Positions 41,892-50,967 are shown, numbered from the stretch's first letter. The stretch: 64,000 bases of DNA from Lentzea cavernae (GCF_014653695.1 NZ_BNAR01000009.1:1-64000), one strand, 5' to 3'. Notes: generated by a model from the letters alone, not told the origin. Made by a program: numbers and translations.

Positions 41892-43202
41892 ATGGTCGAC
41901 GAGAACGAGGTCGACCGGGACCTGCTCGCCAGGGTGCGCGAGGGAGACGACTCGGCCTACGGCGAACTGTTCTCCCGGCATGCGGACGCGATCCGCCGCT
42001 TTTCCCTCAGGCACGTCCGCGAGGCGGCCGAAGCTGACGATCTCACCGCCGAGGCGTTCTTCCGCATGCTGCAGGCCATCCGCCGCGGCAGCGGGCCCAC
42101 CGACCACGTCCGCACGTACCTGCTGACCGTCGCCCGCCGGGTCGCGTGGGAGTGGAGCGGACGCCGCCGGGACGTGCCGGTGGAGGACGAGGAGCTGGGC
42201 CGGCGCGTCGAGCCGGTGAGCGACAACGCGAACCGCCGGGTCGAGCACAACCTCATCACCAGGGCCTTCTCCAGCCTGCCGGAACGCTGGCGGGTCGTGT
42301 TGTGGCGCGTCGAGGTCGAGGGCGAACGCCCCGCCACCGTGGCGCCGCACTTCGGACTTTCGCCCAACGCCATGTCGGCGTTGGCCCGCCGTGCGCGCGA
42401 GGGGTTGCGTGCGGCGTACCTGCAGGCCCACCTCGCGGCCGACGACGGGCGTTCGTCGTGCGCGGCGATCCGGTCGAAGCTCGGCACCTACACCGCGGGC
42501 GGGGTCCAGGGCGTCGAGGAACGCCGGATCGGCGCCCACCTCGACACCTGTTCGTCCTGCTCGCAGCTCCACACCGAGCTGAACGAGGTCTGCGCGACGC
42601 TGCGCGCCAACGCGGGGTTCCTGGTCGTGCCGGCCTCGCTCGGGCTCGCGTTCGCCGGGAAGGTGTTCCTCACCAAGGCCAAGCTGGCGCTCACCGCGGC
42701 GAGCGTGGCCACGGTCGGCCTGTTCGGGACGATGGCGGCGGTGTTCAACGGCGGAGCGGGCGTCGCGGTGGTGCAGCCCGACCAGAACCCCGTGATCGCC
42801 ATGGAGACGTCGGGCTCGGCGAGCGCCGAGCACAGCCAGGAGCTCGTGGCGGCCCCGCCGCCCGCCGCCGAGCAGCAGCGGGTGCAGCCGCAGGAGAACG
42901 TGGTCAACCCCGGTGGCGGTCAGCGCCACCAGGAGACCGTGCGCAGGACCGAGTCGTCCGTGCCCGCGCCCGAGAAGACGCAGGACAAGCCCCCGCCGGT
43001 GGAACGGGCGGAGGAGGTCGTGCCGTCGTCGGGCAAGTCCGGCCCGGTCAGCACGGTGCAGACCACGTCCCGCGACATCAGTTCGCTCGACGTGCAGTCG
43101 ACGTCGTCCGAACCGCCGTCGCCGACCTCCGCGCCCTGCTCGTCGCCGCAGGCCACGACCACGACCATCACGCTCTACCCGAAACCGGCCTACGAGAACT
43201 GA
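41892..43202 (+). CDS. ECF-type sigma factor fused to zinc-finger/membrane domain
   Basis: The product is 436 aa. Residues 8-90 form sigma region 2 and about 120-180 region 4 (LPERWRVVLWRVEVEG, then GLSPNAMSALARRAREG). Residues 212-224 carry a zinc-binding anti-sigma-like HxxxCxxC motif (AHLDTCSSC). A hydrophobic segment (about 264-286) is followed by a 150-residue Pro/Ser/Thr-rich tail. The sigma factor and its restraint module are thus in one chain, probably membrane-tethered. ATG 41892 is preferred; ATG 41877 is possible. Confidence 0.88.
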   Translation: MVDENEVDRDLLARVREGDDSAYGELFSRHADAIRRFSLRHVREAAEADDLTAEAFFRMLQAIRRGSGPTDHVRTYLLTVARRVAWEWSGRRRDVPVEDEELGRRVEPVSDNANRRVEHNLITRAFSSLPERWRVVLWRVEVEGERPATVAPHFGLSPNAMSALARRAREGLRAAYLQAHLAADDGRSSCAAIRSKLGTYTAGGVQGVEERRIGAHLDTCSSCSQLHTELNEVCATLRANAGFLVVPASLGLAFAGKVFLTKAKLALTAASVATVGLFGTMAAVFNGGAGVAVVQPDQNPVIAMETSGSASAEHSQELVAAPPPAAEQQRVQPQENVVNPGGGQRHQETVRRTESSVPAPEKTQDKPPPVERAEEVVPSSGKSGPVSTVQTTSRDISSLDVQSTSSEPPSPTSAPCSSPQATTTTITLYPKPAYEN

Positions 43203-43296
43203 CGGTGACGATCAAGCTCGGCCGAGTTCACCCACAAGGCTCGGCCCGCGCCAGGTACGGTTTGTCCAAGACCGACCGAGCGTGGGAGACGGGTAC

Positions 43297-43734
43297 ATGA
43301 CGCGGCTGGTGCGCGGTGCGGACGGGCGGATGTGGACGGTCCACAGCCGCATCGAGTGGCGCAACCCGGTGGAGTCCGACGACTTCGAGCACGACGTCAG
43401 CGGTGGTGCGCTGCCCGGGATCATGATGGCGGGCATGCTCGTCGTGATGGTGGTCGTGCTGATCGCCTGGACGCCGGAGCAGGTCGTCGTGCCCGCGTGG
43501 CTGATCCTCGCGCTGATCTTCCTGTTCGCGTTCTTCCCGGTCCGCTGGGCGCTGCGCCGCCCGCACACGCTGGTCGCGGAGAGCAAGGCCACGGCCGACG
43601 AGCTGCCGCCCGAGAGGTGGATCGGCTCGGTCCGCGGTCCGATGGCCGTGCGCCAGGAGGCCTCCCGGGTCGCCCGCACGATCGAGATGCACTCGCTGCC
43701 GGACGTCGAAGGCCCGTTGCAACCCGTCGACTGA
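43297..43734 (+). CDS. Actinobacterial membrane protein upstream of DNA glycosylase
   Basis: A 145-aa protein with two adjacent hydrophobic helices (GIMMAGMLVVMVVVLIAW and VVPAWLILALIFLFAFFPV) between polar ends. No function is known. It lies 15 bp before the Fpg/Nei gene on the same strand. ATG 43297 follows GGGAGACGGG. Confidence 0.7.
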   Translation: MTRLVRGADGRMWTVHSRIEWRNPVESDDFEHDVSGGALPGIMMAGMLVVMVVVLIAWTPEQVVVPAWLILALIFLFAFFPVRWALRRPHTLVAESKATADELPPERWIGSVRGPMAVRQEASRVARTIEMHSLPDVEGPLQPVD

Positions 43735-43749
43735 TGCGACACTGGACCG

Positions 43750-44616
43750 GTGCCCGAGCTACCCGAGGTAGAAGCACTGGTCCACCACCTGCGTGAGAAC
43801 GCGGTGGGCCGGACGGTGCACCGCGTCGACGTGGCGTCGCTCCAGGTCCTCAAGACGTTCGACCCGCCGTGGACCGCGCTGCACGGCCAGGAGGTCGTGG
43901 CCGCGCACCGGCACGGCAAGCACCTCGACCTGGAAGTCGCGGACGGCCTGCACCTGGTCGTCCACCTCGCCCGCGCCGGCTGGCTGCGCTGGGCGGACAC
44001 CATGTCCGCGCCGCCGCCCAAGCAGGGCCGCGGACCGCTGGCGTTGCGCGTGCACCTCGGTCCGCCCGGTCAGGGGCCGGGCTTCGACCTGACGGAAGCG
44101 GGCACCAAGAAGGGCCTCGCGGCGTGGATCGTGCGTGATCCTCAGGTGATCGCGAGCGTGGCCCGGCTGGGTCCCGACGCGCTGGGGATCACCCGCACGC
44201 AGCTCGAGGACCTGTTCGCGAAGCGCACCGAGCGGCTGAAGACGTCGCTGACGGACCAGAGCCTGATCGCGGGCATCGGCAACGCCTACTCCGACGAGAT
44301 CATGCACATGGCCCGGCTCTCGCCCTACGCGACGACGGGCAAGCTCAACGACGAGCAGCTCGACCACCTGCACGAGGCGATGCTCACGACACTGACCGAT
44401 GCGGTCGCACGGTCCGTCGGTCAGGACGCGGCGCGGCTCAAGGGCGAGAAGCGGTCGGGGCTGCGGGTGCACGCGCGCACGGGGTTGCCGTGTCCCATCT
44501 GCGGCGACACGGTCCGTGAGGTGTCGTTCGCCGACAAGGCGTTCCAGTACTGCCCGACGTGCCAGACGGGCGGCAAGCCGCTGGCCGACCGCCGGTTGTC
44601 CCGGCTGCTCAAATAA
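43750..44616 (+). CDS. Fpg/Nei family DNA glycosylase
   Basis: A 288-aa base-excision repair glycosylase/AP lyase. The N-terminus is PELPEVEAL with the catalytic Pro2 and Glu3. A helix-two-turn-helix follows (DQSLIAGIGNAYSDEIMH), and the C-terminal zinc finger has C-x2-C...C-x2-C (CPICG ... CPTCQ). It removes oxidised purines or pyrimidines. The C-terminal extension and sequence style fit the actinobacterial Fpg/Nei-like group rather than canonical MutM. It starts at GTG 43750. Confidence 0.95.
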   Translation: MPELPEVEALVHHLRENAVGRTVHRVDVASLQVLKTFDPPWTALHGQEVVAAHRHGKHLDLEVADGLHLVVHLARAGWLRWADTMSAPPPKQGRGPLALRVHLGPPGQGPGFDLTEAGTKKGLAAWIVRDPQVIASVARLGPDALGITRTQLEDLFAKRTERLKTSLTDQSLIAGIGNAYSDEIMHMARLSPYATTGKLNDEQLDHLHEAMLTTLTDAVARSVGQDAARLKGEKRSGLRVHARTGLPCPICGDTVREVSFADKAFQYCPTCQTGGKPLADRRLSRLLK

Positions 44617-44650
44617 CCACGGCTTAACCGGCCTTCCTCAGTCTGTGCGC

Positions 44651-45094
44651 ATGACACGTCTGAGGAATGCCGTCGCCGTCGTGGTGGCCTCCGCCGCGGC
44701 CCTGATCCTCGCGCCGATGAACGCCCACGCGGCCGAGTACGGCTGCACCGGTTCGCTGATCGACACCTACAAGGTCATGTCGAGGGTGCCGAACCACCTG
44801 AGCACGATCCGGCTGTACTACAACTCGAGCACGGGCTACAACTGCGCGGCCAACGTGAAGACGGCCTACTACTCGCAGTTCAAGCACGAGGCCAGCATCT
44901 CCATGTACAACCAGGACTTCACCGAGGACAACAACCGCCCCGGCTACAACAACGACTTCGACTCCGGCAAGTTCCTGTACTACGCCGGGCCGGTCAAGGT
45001 GTACGCCAAGGGCAAGTGCGTGTCGATCCGCGCGATCACCTACTACTACGACGAGATGGCCATCAAGGACGCCACCAAGGTCCACTGCGGCTAG
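44651..45094 (+). CDS. Secreted SapA-like (spore-associated protein A) protein
   Basis: A 147-aa secreted protein with a signal peptide cleaved near AHA-AE (about residue 28). The mature part is Tyr/Asn-rich with Cys pairs (YGCTGSLID, GYNCAANVKTAYYSQ, GKCVSIRA, KVHCG), probably two disulfides. It resembles spore-associated protein A of Streptomyces, an abundant surface protein. It starts at ATG 44651, 34 bp after the glycosylase; its stop overlaps lutC by 4 bp, convergent. Confidence 0.75.
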   Translation: MTRLRNAVAVVVASAAALILAPMNAHAAEYGCTGSLIDTYKVMSRVPNHLSTIRLYYNSSTGYNCAANVKTAYYSQFKHEASISMYNQDFTEDNNRPGYNNDFDSGKFLYYAGPVKVYAKGKCVSIRAITYYYDEMAIKDATKVHCG

Positions 45095-45669
45095 CCGACG
45101 ATCAGGACCTCCAGGGTGCGAGGGCCGTGGACGCCCTCCACCCGGTTGAGCTCGATGTCGCTCGTCGCCGACGGGCCGCTGATGAACGTCAGCGGCCGCG
45201 TCGGTTCCAGTCGCTGCAACGCTTCCGGCACCGACGCCGCGATCTGGTCGACCCGCACCACGCACAGGTGGTAGTCGGGCAGCAGAGTGAGCGCACGGCG
45301 CCCTTGGCCCTCGCTGCCGTCCAGCACGATCGTGCCGGTGTCGGCGATCGCGACCGCGCATCCGGTCAGCACGCCGTCGGACTGGTCGAGCTCCTCGATG
45401 GTGAGGGGCTCGTGCAGCCAGGTGACGCCGTCGACCAGCCACTCGGCCGGAACGTCGTGGGGCGCAACGATCCTCTTGCCCTTCAACCGTTCCAGGGCCT
45501 CGGGCACGTCCGTGACGACGTGCACGATCGCGCGGTAGTCGGCGACCCGTTCGGCGAACAGCTCGACGCCGCCGGTGCCTTCGCGGTCGTACCCGCGCAC
45601 GGTCGGCGCGACGGGCGGCACCTTCGCGTTCCGGATGCGCGCGAGGATCTCTTCTTTGGCGCTAGCCAC
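45091..45669 (-). CDS. lutC: LutC/LUD-domain lactate utilization protein
   Basis: A 192-aa LUD-domain protein, third gene of the lactate-oxidising lutABC operon. Conserved parts include AKEEILARIRNA and GCAVAIADTGTIVLDGSEGQGRRAL. LutABC oxidises L-lactate to pyruvate in the cytoplasm with iron-sulfur electron transfer. GTG 45669 overlaps the lutB stop by 8 bp. GTG is the only start that avoids an Arg-rich spurious extension. Confidence 0.9.
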   Translation of the reverse strand: MASAKEEILARIRNAKVPPVAPTVRGYDREGTGGVELFAERVADYRAIVHVVTDVPEALERLKGKRIVAPHDVPAEWLVDGVTWLHEPLTIEELDQSDGVLTGCAVAIADTGTIVLDGSEGQGRRALTLLPDYHLCVVRVDQIAASVPEALQRLEPTRPLTFISGPSATSDIELNRVEGVHGPRTLEVLIVG

Positions 45670-47080
45670 GGTTCTTCCTCCACCAGGCGCGGAACGACTC
45701 GGACGGCGGCGCGGGCACGTCGCGGGAGGCCGTCCACTTCGAACCCGGCCACGGCAACGACGTGATCCTGCCGTCGCGAGCCAGGAACCGGGCCAGCGAA
45801 CCGGCTTTCTGCGCCTTCTCGTAGCGGGAGGCCTCCCTGAACACCCACGCGGCGGCCGCCATCGCGACGGACTCCGCCGTGCGCCCCTTGGCTTCCACGG
45901 CCTCGGCGCGCAGGTGGGTGAGGACGGACGGGATGTCGATCCGCACCGGGCAGACCTCGAAGCAGGCACCGCACAGCGATGAGGCGAAAGGGAGTGACGC
46001 CGCCTGCGGGTCGTGCATGTCGCCGACCAGTTGCGGTGTCAGGATCGCGCCGATCGGGCCTGGGTAGACCGAGCCGTACGACTGGCCGCCGGTGCGTTCG
46101 TAGACCGGGCAGACGTTGAGGCACGCGGAGCACCGGATGCACCGGAGTGCCTGGCGCCCAACAGAGTCCTCGAGCGTCGCCGTGCGGCCGTTGTCGATCA
46201 GCACGAGGTGGAAGCGCTGCGGGCCGTCGCCGGGCGTCACGCCGGTCCACACGCTCGTGTACGGGTTCATCCGCTCCGCCGTGGACGAGCGGGGCAGCAG
46301 CTGCAGGAAGACCTCGAGGTCCTGCCAGGTCGGCACGAGCTTCTCGATGCCCATCACGGTGATCAGGGTCTCGGGCAGCGTCAGGCACATCCGGCCGTTG
46401 CCCTCGGACTCCAGCACCACGATCGACCCGCTGTCGGCGACGGCGAAGTTCGCCCCAGAGATGGCGACCTTGGCCGTCAGGAACTTCTCGCGCAGGTAGA
46501 CGCGCGCGGCTTCGGCGAGGTCCGCGGGTTCGTCGCTCACCTCCACGCCCATGCGGCGCTGGAAGATCTCGCGGATCTCCGAGCGGTTGCGGTGGATCGC
46601 GGGCACCAGGATGTGCGACGGCCGGTCGTCGCCGAGCTGCACGATCAGCTCGGCGAGGTCGGTCTCGATCGCGTGCACGCCACCGGCTTCGAGGGCCTCG
46701 TTGAGCCCGATCTCGGCCGTGGCCATGGACTTGACCTTGACGACCTCCCGCGCGTTCTCCGCCCGGCAGAGGTCGAGCACGATCTTGTTGGCCTCTTCGG
46801 CGTCCCGCGCCCAGTGGACGACGCCGCCTCTCGCCGTGACCGACTCCTCGAGCTGCAGAAGGAGCGTGTCGAGGCGGGACAACACGTCGTCCTTGATCTG
46901 CTCGCCGGCGACCCTGAGCTGTTCCCAGTCGGTCATCTCCCCGACCGCGGCCGCCCTGCGCCCCCGGATGGTCCCGGTGGCCTTGCGCAGGTTCTGCCGC
47001 AGCTGGGTGTCGGCCAGCGCCTCGTGCGCGGCCTTGGGGAACGTCGGGCTCCCGAGCCACGTCACCGGGTTGCGAGCCAC
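45662..47080 (-). CDS. lutB: LutB iron-sulfur protein of lactate oxidation
   Basis: A 472-aa LUD-domain plus ferredoxin-type protein. Two 4Fe-4S motifs are seen: C314-C317-C320-C324 (CIRCSACLNVCP) and C370-C373-C377 (CGACFEVCP). The N-terminal LUD domain contains ISGANFAVADSGSIVV. It is the central electron-transfer subunit of L-lactate oxidation. GTG 47080 overlaps lutA by 19 bp. It is of usual length. Confidence 0.93.
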   Translation of the reverse strand: MARNPVTWLGSPTFPKAAHEALADTQLRQNLRKATGTIRGRRAAAVGEMTDWEQLRVAGEQIKDDVLSRLDTLLLQLEESVTARGGVVHWARDAEEANKIVLDLCRAENAREVVKVKSMATAEIGLNEALEAGGVHAIETDLAELIVQLGDDRPSHILVPAIHRNRSEIREIFQRRMGVEVSDEPADLAEAARVYLREKFLTAKVAISGANFAVADSGSIVVLESEGNGRMCLTLPETLITVMGIEKLVPTWQDLEVFLQLLPRSSTAERMNPYTSVWTGVTPGDGPQRFHLVLIDNGRTATLEDSVGRQALRCIRCSACLNVCPVYERTGGQSYGSVYPGPIGAILTPQLVGDMHDPQAASLPFASSLCGACFEVCPVRIDIPSVLTHLRAEAVEAKGRTAESVAMAAAAWVFREASRYEKAQKAGSLARFLARDGRITSLPWPGSKWTASRDVPAPPSESFRAWWRKNRG

Positions 47081-47775
47081 GGGTCCTCCTCCGTCGAAGC
47101 CAGGATCTCCGCCAGGTGCACCGGCCGCACGCCCGTGCGCAGCCGCGAAAGACCACCGCCGATGTGCATGAGGCACGAGTTGTCGCCCGCGCTCAGGACC
47201 TCGGCGCCGGTCGAGAGCACCGACGTCATCTTGTCCGCGAGCATCGCCGTGGACGTCTCGGCGTTCTTCACGGCGAACGTGCCGCCGAAGCCGCAGCAGT
47301 GCGTCGAGTCGGGCAACTCCACCAGATCGAGTGCCTTCACGGCCCTGAGCAGCGCCAACGGCTTGTCGCCGACGCCCAGCATGCGCAGCGAGTGGCACGT
47401 GGGGTGGTAGGTGACCCGGTGGGGGAACCACGCGCCGACGTCGGTCACGCCCAGCACGTCCACGAGGAACTCGGCGAGTTCGAACGTGCGCGGCGGGGAC
47501 TCACCGAGGGTGGGGTGGACCTCCCGCACCATGCCGGCGCACGACCCGGATGGAGCAACCACGTGGTCGTAGTCGCCGAAGACGTCGGTGTACTTGCGCG
47601 CCAGCGGCTTCGAGTGCTCCCGGTAGCCGGTGTTGAAGTGCATCTGGCCGCAGCACGTCTGGTCGAGCGGGAACTCGACCGAACAGCCGAGCCTCTCCAG
47701 CAGCCGCACCACGGCACGGGCGGTCTCCGGGAAGAACGTGTCGGTCAGGCAGGTCGCGAACAGTGCCACTCTCAC
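47062..47775 (-). CDS. lutA: LutA-type CCG-domain subunit
   Basis: A 237-aa protein with two CCG domains that bind Fe-S clusters: CLTDTFFPE...QTCCGQMHFN and YHPTCHSLRML...THCCGFGGTF. It is the first gene of lutABC. GTG 47775 follows GGAGAGGG. It is divergent from the LytS-type sensor kinase, 105 bp apart, so that kinase and its regulator are candidates for controlling lactate oxidation; no LutR-type GntR regulator is present. Confidence 0.92.
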   Translation of the reverse strand: MRVALFATCLTDTFFPETARAVVRLLERLGCSVEFPLDQTCCGQMHFNTGYREHSKPLARKYTDVFGDYDHVVAPSGSCAGMVREVHPTLGESPPRTFELAEFLVDVLGVTDVGAWFPHRVTYHPTCHSLRMLGVGDKPLALLRAVKALDLVELPDSTHCCGFGGTFAVKNAETSTAMLADKMTSVLSTGAEVLSAGDNSCLMHIGGGLSRLRTGVRPVHLAEILASTEEDPWLATR

Positions 47776-47880
47776 GCGCTCACCCTCTCCCCAAATTCAT
47801 CGGATGTCTACCCGGATCGGTGGACCGTACGGGGGTACGCCGGGCGCGCCTCTTGCTATAGGGGTGCCCCACAGCACAGC

Positions 47881-49143
47881 ATGTGCACCGTGGGCGACCT
47901 GTTGACCGAGCGCGCTGTGCTCGGCGTCATCGCGACCCTGGCCGTTCTGGGCCTCTTCGTGATGCTGTGCCGCGCTCGACGAGTCAGCACCTCCGTCGAG
48001 GATGCTGTGATGGACATGCTCGACCGGATGTCCAGGGCGTCGAGCGACCTCCGTGCGGGCCTGACCGAGGAGGCGGCGAACAAGGCCACGCCCCACCTGC
48101 GCGAGATGCTGCGGTGCGTCGCGGTCGCCATCACCGACGAAGAGGGCACCGTCCTCTCGTGGGACGGCGGCGCGAACGACCACTACGAGTACCTCCGCGA
48201 CACCGTGGCCCGAGCCATCAACAACTGCCACAAGGAACACGTCGACCACCGCAAGCTCGGCTGCGAACTGCAGGGCCCGTGCTCACTGCACAGCGTCGTC
48301 GTAGTGCCCCTCGTCGTCGAGGGCGACGTCGCCGGCACGCTGATCGTCGTGTCCGGAGTCGCCTCGAAGCGCCAGATCCGCATGGCCGAGGAGACGGCCC
48401 GCTTCGTCTCGACCCAGCTCGAACTCGAGGTCGTCCAGAAGCAGCGCCAGGCGCTCGCCCAGGCCGAGGTGAAGGCGCTGCGGGCCCAGATCTCGCCGCA
48501 CTTCGTCTACAACGCGCTGAACACGATCTCCTCGCTCATCCGCACCGACCCGTCGCACGCCCGTGAGCTGCTGCAGGAGTTCGCGGAGTTCACGCGCTAC
48601 TCGTTCCGCACCGACGGCTTGTTCACGACCCTCGCCGACGAGTTGACCAACATCCACCGCTACCTGACCATCGAACAGGCCCGCTACGGCGCCCGCCTGA
48701 GCGTCCGGCTGCGCATCGCCCCCGAGGTCCTGCAGGTCGTCCTGCCGTTCCTCGTCCTGCAGCCCCTGGTCGAGAACGCCGTGCGCCACGGCCTGGCCAA
48801 GAAGCCCGGCGGCGGCATGCTCACCATCACCGCCGAGGACAACGGCAACGAGGCCCTGATCAGCGTCGAGGACGACGGCGTCGGCATGGACCCCGACCGG
48901 TTGGACGACATCAAGGACGCCCACCAGACGGGCGCGCACGTCGGCATCGGCAACATCAACGACCGCATGCGCACGGTGTTCGGGGCCGAGTACGCGCTGG
49001 TCGTGGAGACGGCTCCCAACGCCGGGACCAAGGTGATCCTGAAGGTGCCGAAGTTCGCGCGGAACGTGCTGCCGAACCTGAACATCGGGTCGCAGATGAC
49101 GGATGAGCCGATGACGGCGGAGCAGCCGGCCATCCGGGCCTGA
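47881..49143 (+). CDS. LytS/BtsS-type sensor histidine kinase
   Basis: A 420-aa membrane-anchored kinase. It has one membrane helix (about 12-30), a GAF-like sensor (about 60-165), His207 in the His_kinase box (QISPHFVYNALNTISSLI) and an HATPase_c domain with VENAVRHGL and GIGNINDRM. The sensor contains C116, C128, C134 and several His (CHKEHVDHRKLGCELQGPC), a possible metal or redox site. The matching LytTR regulator starts at 51031. LytS-LytTR systems in E. coli (BtsSR/YpdAB) sense pyruvate; with lutABC and symporters here, monocarboxylate sensing is inferred. Confidence 0.9.
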   Translation: MCTVGDLLTERAVLGVIATLAVLGLFVMLCRARRVSTSVEDAVMDMLDRMSRASSDLRAGLTEEAANKATPHLREMLRCVAVAITDEEGTVLSWDGGANDHYEYLRDTVARAINNCHKEHVDHRKLGCELQGPCSLHSVVVVPLVVEGDVAGTLIVVSGVASKRQIRMAEETARFVSTQLELEVVQKQRQALAQAEVKALRAQISPHFVYNALNTISSLIRTDPSHARELLQEFAEFTRYSFRTDGLFTTLADELTNIHRYLTIEQARYGARLSVRLRIAPEVLQVVLPFLVLQPLVENAVRHGLAKKPGGGMLTITAEDNGNEALISVEDDGVGMDPDRLDDIKDAHQTGAHVGIGNINDRMRTVFGAEYALVVETAPNAGTKVILKVPKFARNVLPNLNIGSQMTDEPMTAEQPAIRA

Positions 49144-49170
49144 ACAGCGGCGATCAGCCGTCTCGGTAAC

Positions 49171-49186
49171 GCCTCGACGGCGAGGC
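49171..49186 (+). terminator. Short hairpin after the sensor kinase gene
   Basis: GCCTCG and CGAGGC pair around ACGG, 28 bp after the kinase stop. It is short, so its termination strength is uncertain. Confidence 0.35.
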
Positions 49187-49247
49187 GCGAAGTCCGTGTG
49201 CTCGACCGAACGCGTCGGCCGTGTGTGGACGGACGAGAGGCGCTCCC

Positions 49248-49586
49248 GTGTCCGATGAACCGCAGCCCGTGGCCGGTGAGCCCCAGGCCGAGCCCGAGTT
49301 CGGCCCGTTCGAGCCGCTCGTGCCGAAGGTGAGGCCCGGCCTGCCCCCGGACTGGGAGGGCTCCTGCCCGGCGGCGTCAGTGCGGCGCATCCGCAAGGCC
49401 GCGACGATCGAGGAAGCGGGCGTGCAGGCGACGACCGAGGCGGTGATCCTGCTGCACTCGATCCGCCGCATCCTGATGTGGGTGCTGGTGATCATCCCGC
49501 TGGTCTCGGCCGCGCTGGTCATCACGCTGGTCTCGGTGAACGAGGCCGCCGAACCTCCGTGCACGTCCATCTACGGGTGCCGCTGA
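49248..49586 (+). CDS. Hypothetical single-span membrane protein
   Basis: A 112-aa protein with a Pro/Glu-rich N-terminal half, a helix, then a hydrophobic segment (ILMWVLVIIPLVSAALVITL) and a short tail ending PPCTSIYGCR with two Cys. No family recognised. GTG 49248 is downstream of GAGAGG. It lies between the kinase and the S49 peptidase. Confidence 0.6.
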   Translation: MSDEPQPVAGEPQAEPEFGPFEPLVPKVRPGLPPDWEGSCPAASVRRIRKAATIEEAGVQATTEAVILLHSIRRILMWVLVIIPLVSAALVITLVSVNEAAEPPCTSIYGCR

Positions 49587-49737
49587 GCGGGGCCGGCGAT
49601 CCGGGCCTGAACTTTCCGAAAGTTGCAGGGTCAATCATGCTCAACCCGGCCGCGATCCGTGCCGATTGTGGTGGTGACCAACGAACAGCCGGTCGTTTGA
49701 GAAACCAGAGGCCGGCCATGAGCAAAGGCCATCACCC

Positions 49738-49818
49738 GTGCACGAAACTCCAGCACCCGAACGCGTCCGCGTCTGCATCAAGTGCACCGCCAAGGGGTTC
49801 AACAGCTGCAAGTGCTGA
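49738..49818 (+). CDS. Possible 26-aa Cys-rich peptide
   Basis: A GTG-started frame encodes a 26-aa peptide ending VCIKCTAKGFNSCKC, with four Cys in CxxC...CxC form. AAAGG lies 9 bp upstream. About 80 percent of its codons end in G/C, much higher than the overlapping ATG frame at 49719, which supports this frame as the coding one. Function unknown: a zinc-binding or modified peptide is possible. Confidence 0.45.
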   Translation: MHETPAPERVRVCIKCTAKGFNSCKC

Positions 49819-49840
49819 ACGAGCACCCACCTGAACGAGC

Positions 49841-50008
49841 TCAGCGTGCTGCGACAGCCAGAGTCGTGATCAGCACGACGGCGCACACGCTCCAGCTCAC
49901 CCACATCCAGTAGATGTGCATCGGCGTCGGCCCGGCGGCGTTCTGCCTGCCCCGGTCGTCCCACCACTCGACGTAGCGTTCGAGCCAGCGGATCGGGTTG
50001 AACGTCAC
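49841..50008 (-). CDS. 55-aa small membrane protein
   Basis: The frame starts at GTG 50008 and encodes MTFNPIRWLERYVEWWDDRG, then a membrane helix (MWVSWSVCAVVLITTLAVAA). Strong Trp content and good codon bias support it. Function unknown. It is divergent from the S49 peptidase gene (98 bp). Confidence 0.6.
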   Translation of the reverse strand: MTFNPIRWLERYVEWWDDRGRQNAAGPTPMHIYWMWVSWSVCAVVLITTLAVAAR

Positions 50009-50106
50009 AGCCCGAACCTAGCACCTTTGTGTTCCAGGTCACGCGGGAGCAACCGACCACCATCGAGGCTCCCGCGTGTCCGCGAAACGCACGTACTGTC
50101 GAGTAC

Positions 50107-50967
50107 ATGAGCGTCACGGACAAGATCGCGGCCCGGCTCCCCAGGGTGATGGACCGGGGCGAGCGGCCCCCGGTGGTCGCGGCGGTGCGGTTGCACGGGG
50201 TCATCACCCCGCAGTCCTCGCCTGTCGCGCGCAACACGATCAGCCTCCAGAACGTCGAGTCGGCCATCAACCGGGCGTTCGACAACGAGCGGCTGATCGC
50301 CGTGGCGCTGCTCATCAACTCGCCTGGTGGCGCGCCGACGCAGTCCGCGCTCATCGCGGAACGCATCCGTGAGCTCGCCACCAAGAAGCACGTGCCGGTG
50401 CTCGCTTTCTGCGAAGACGTGGCGGCGTCGGGTGGTTATTGGCTGGCGTGCGCGGGTGACGAGATCTACGCGCACGGCACGAGCCTCGTGGGGTCCATCG
50501 GTGTCGTGAGCGCCGGGTTCGGGCTCAACGGCCTGTTGGAGAAGGCCGGCGTCGAGCGCCGCGTCTACACGGCCGGTGAGAACAAGGTCCGGCTCGACCC
50601 GTTCCAGGCCGAGAAGCCCGAGGACGTCGAGTGGCTGAAGTCCCTCCACTCCGACCTGCACGACCAGTTCAAGGCGTGGGTGACCGAACGCCGCGGTGCC
50701 AAGCTCAGCGCCGACGCCGACCTCTTCAGCGGTGAGGTGTGGACCGGTGCGAAGGCGCAGCAGCTCGGCCTGGTCGACGGCATCGGCACGATCCGCAGCG
50801 TCATCGCCAAGCGCTTCCCCGACGCCGAGCTGACGGTGGCGGAGCCGCGCAAGCCTTTGCTGGCCAAGCTCGGGCTGGCCGGTGCGTCCACCCGATCGGG
50901 CGATCTCGTGACGCAGGTGCTCGCCGGTGTCGAGGAACGTGCTCGCTGGTCCCGATTCGGGCTCTGA
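50107..50967 (+). CDS. S49 family peptidase (SppA-like)
   Basis: A 286-aa serine peptidase of the SppA/SohB type, with the Ser nucleophile in EDVAASGGYWLACA and the general-base Lys in AGENKVRLDPF. It lacks an obvious signal anchor, so it may be a cytoplasmic or peripheral signal-peptide peptidase. ATG 50107 is chosen; the open frame extends upstream to 50029. It lies 63 bp before the LytTR regulator. Confidence 0.9.
   Translation: MSVTDKIAARLPRVMDRGERPPVVAAVRLHGVITPQSSPVARNTISLQNVESAINRAFDNERLIAVALLINSPGGAPTQSALIAERIRELATKKHVPVLAFCEDVAASGGYWLACAGDEIYAHGTSLVGSIGVVSAGFGLNGLLEKAGVERRVYTAGENKVRLDPFQAEKPEDVEWLKSLHSDLHDQFKAWVTERRGAKLSADADLFSGEVWTGAKAQQLGLVDGIGTIRSVIAKRFPDAELTVAEPRKPLLAKLGLAGASTRSGDLVTQVLAGVEERARWSRFGL

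Noticed and set aside
49719-49834. 38-aa frame starting MSKGHHP
   Set aside because: It overlaps the Cys-rich frame and has poor third-position GC in its second half; the GTG frame at 49738 fits better.
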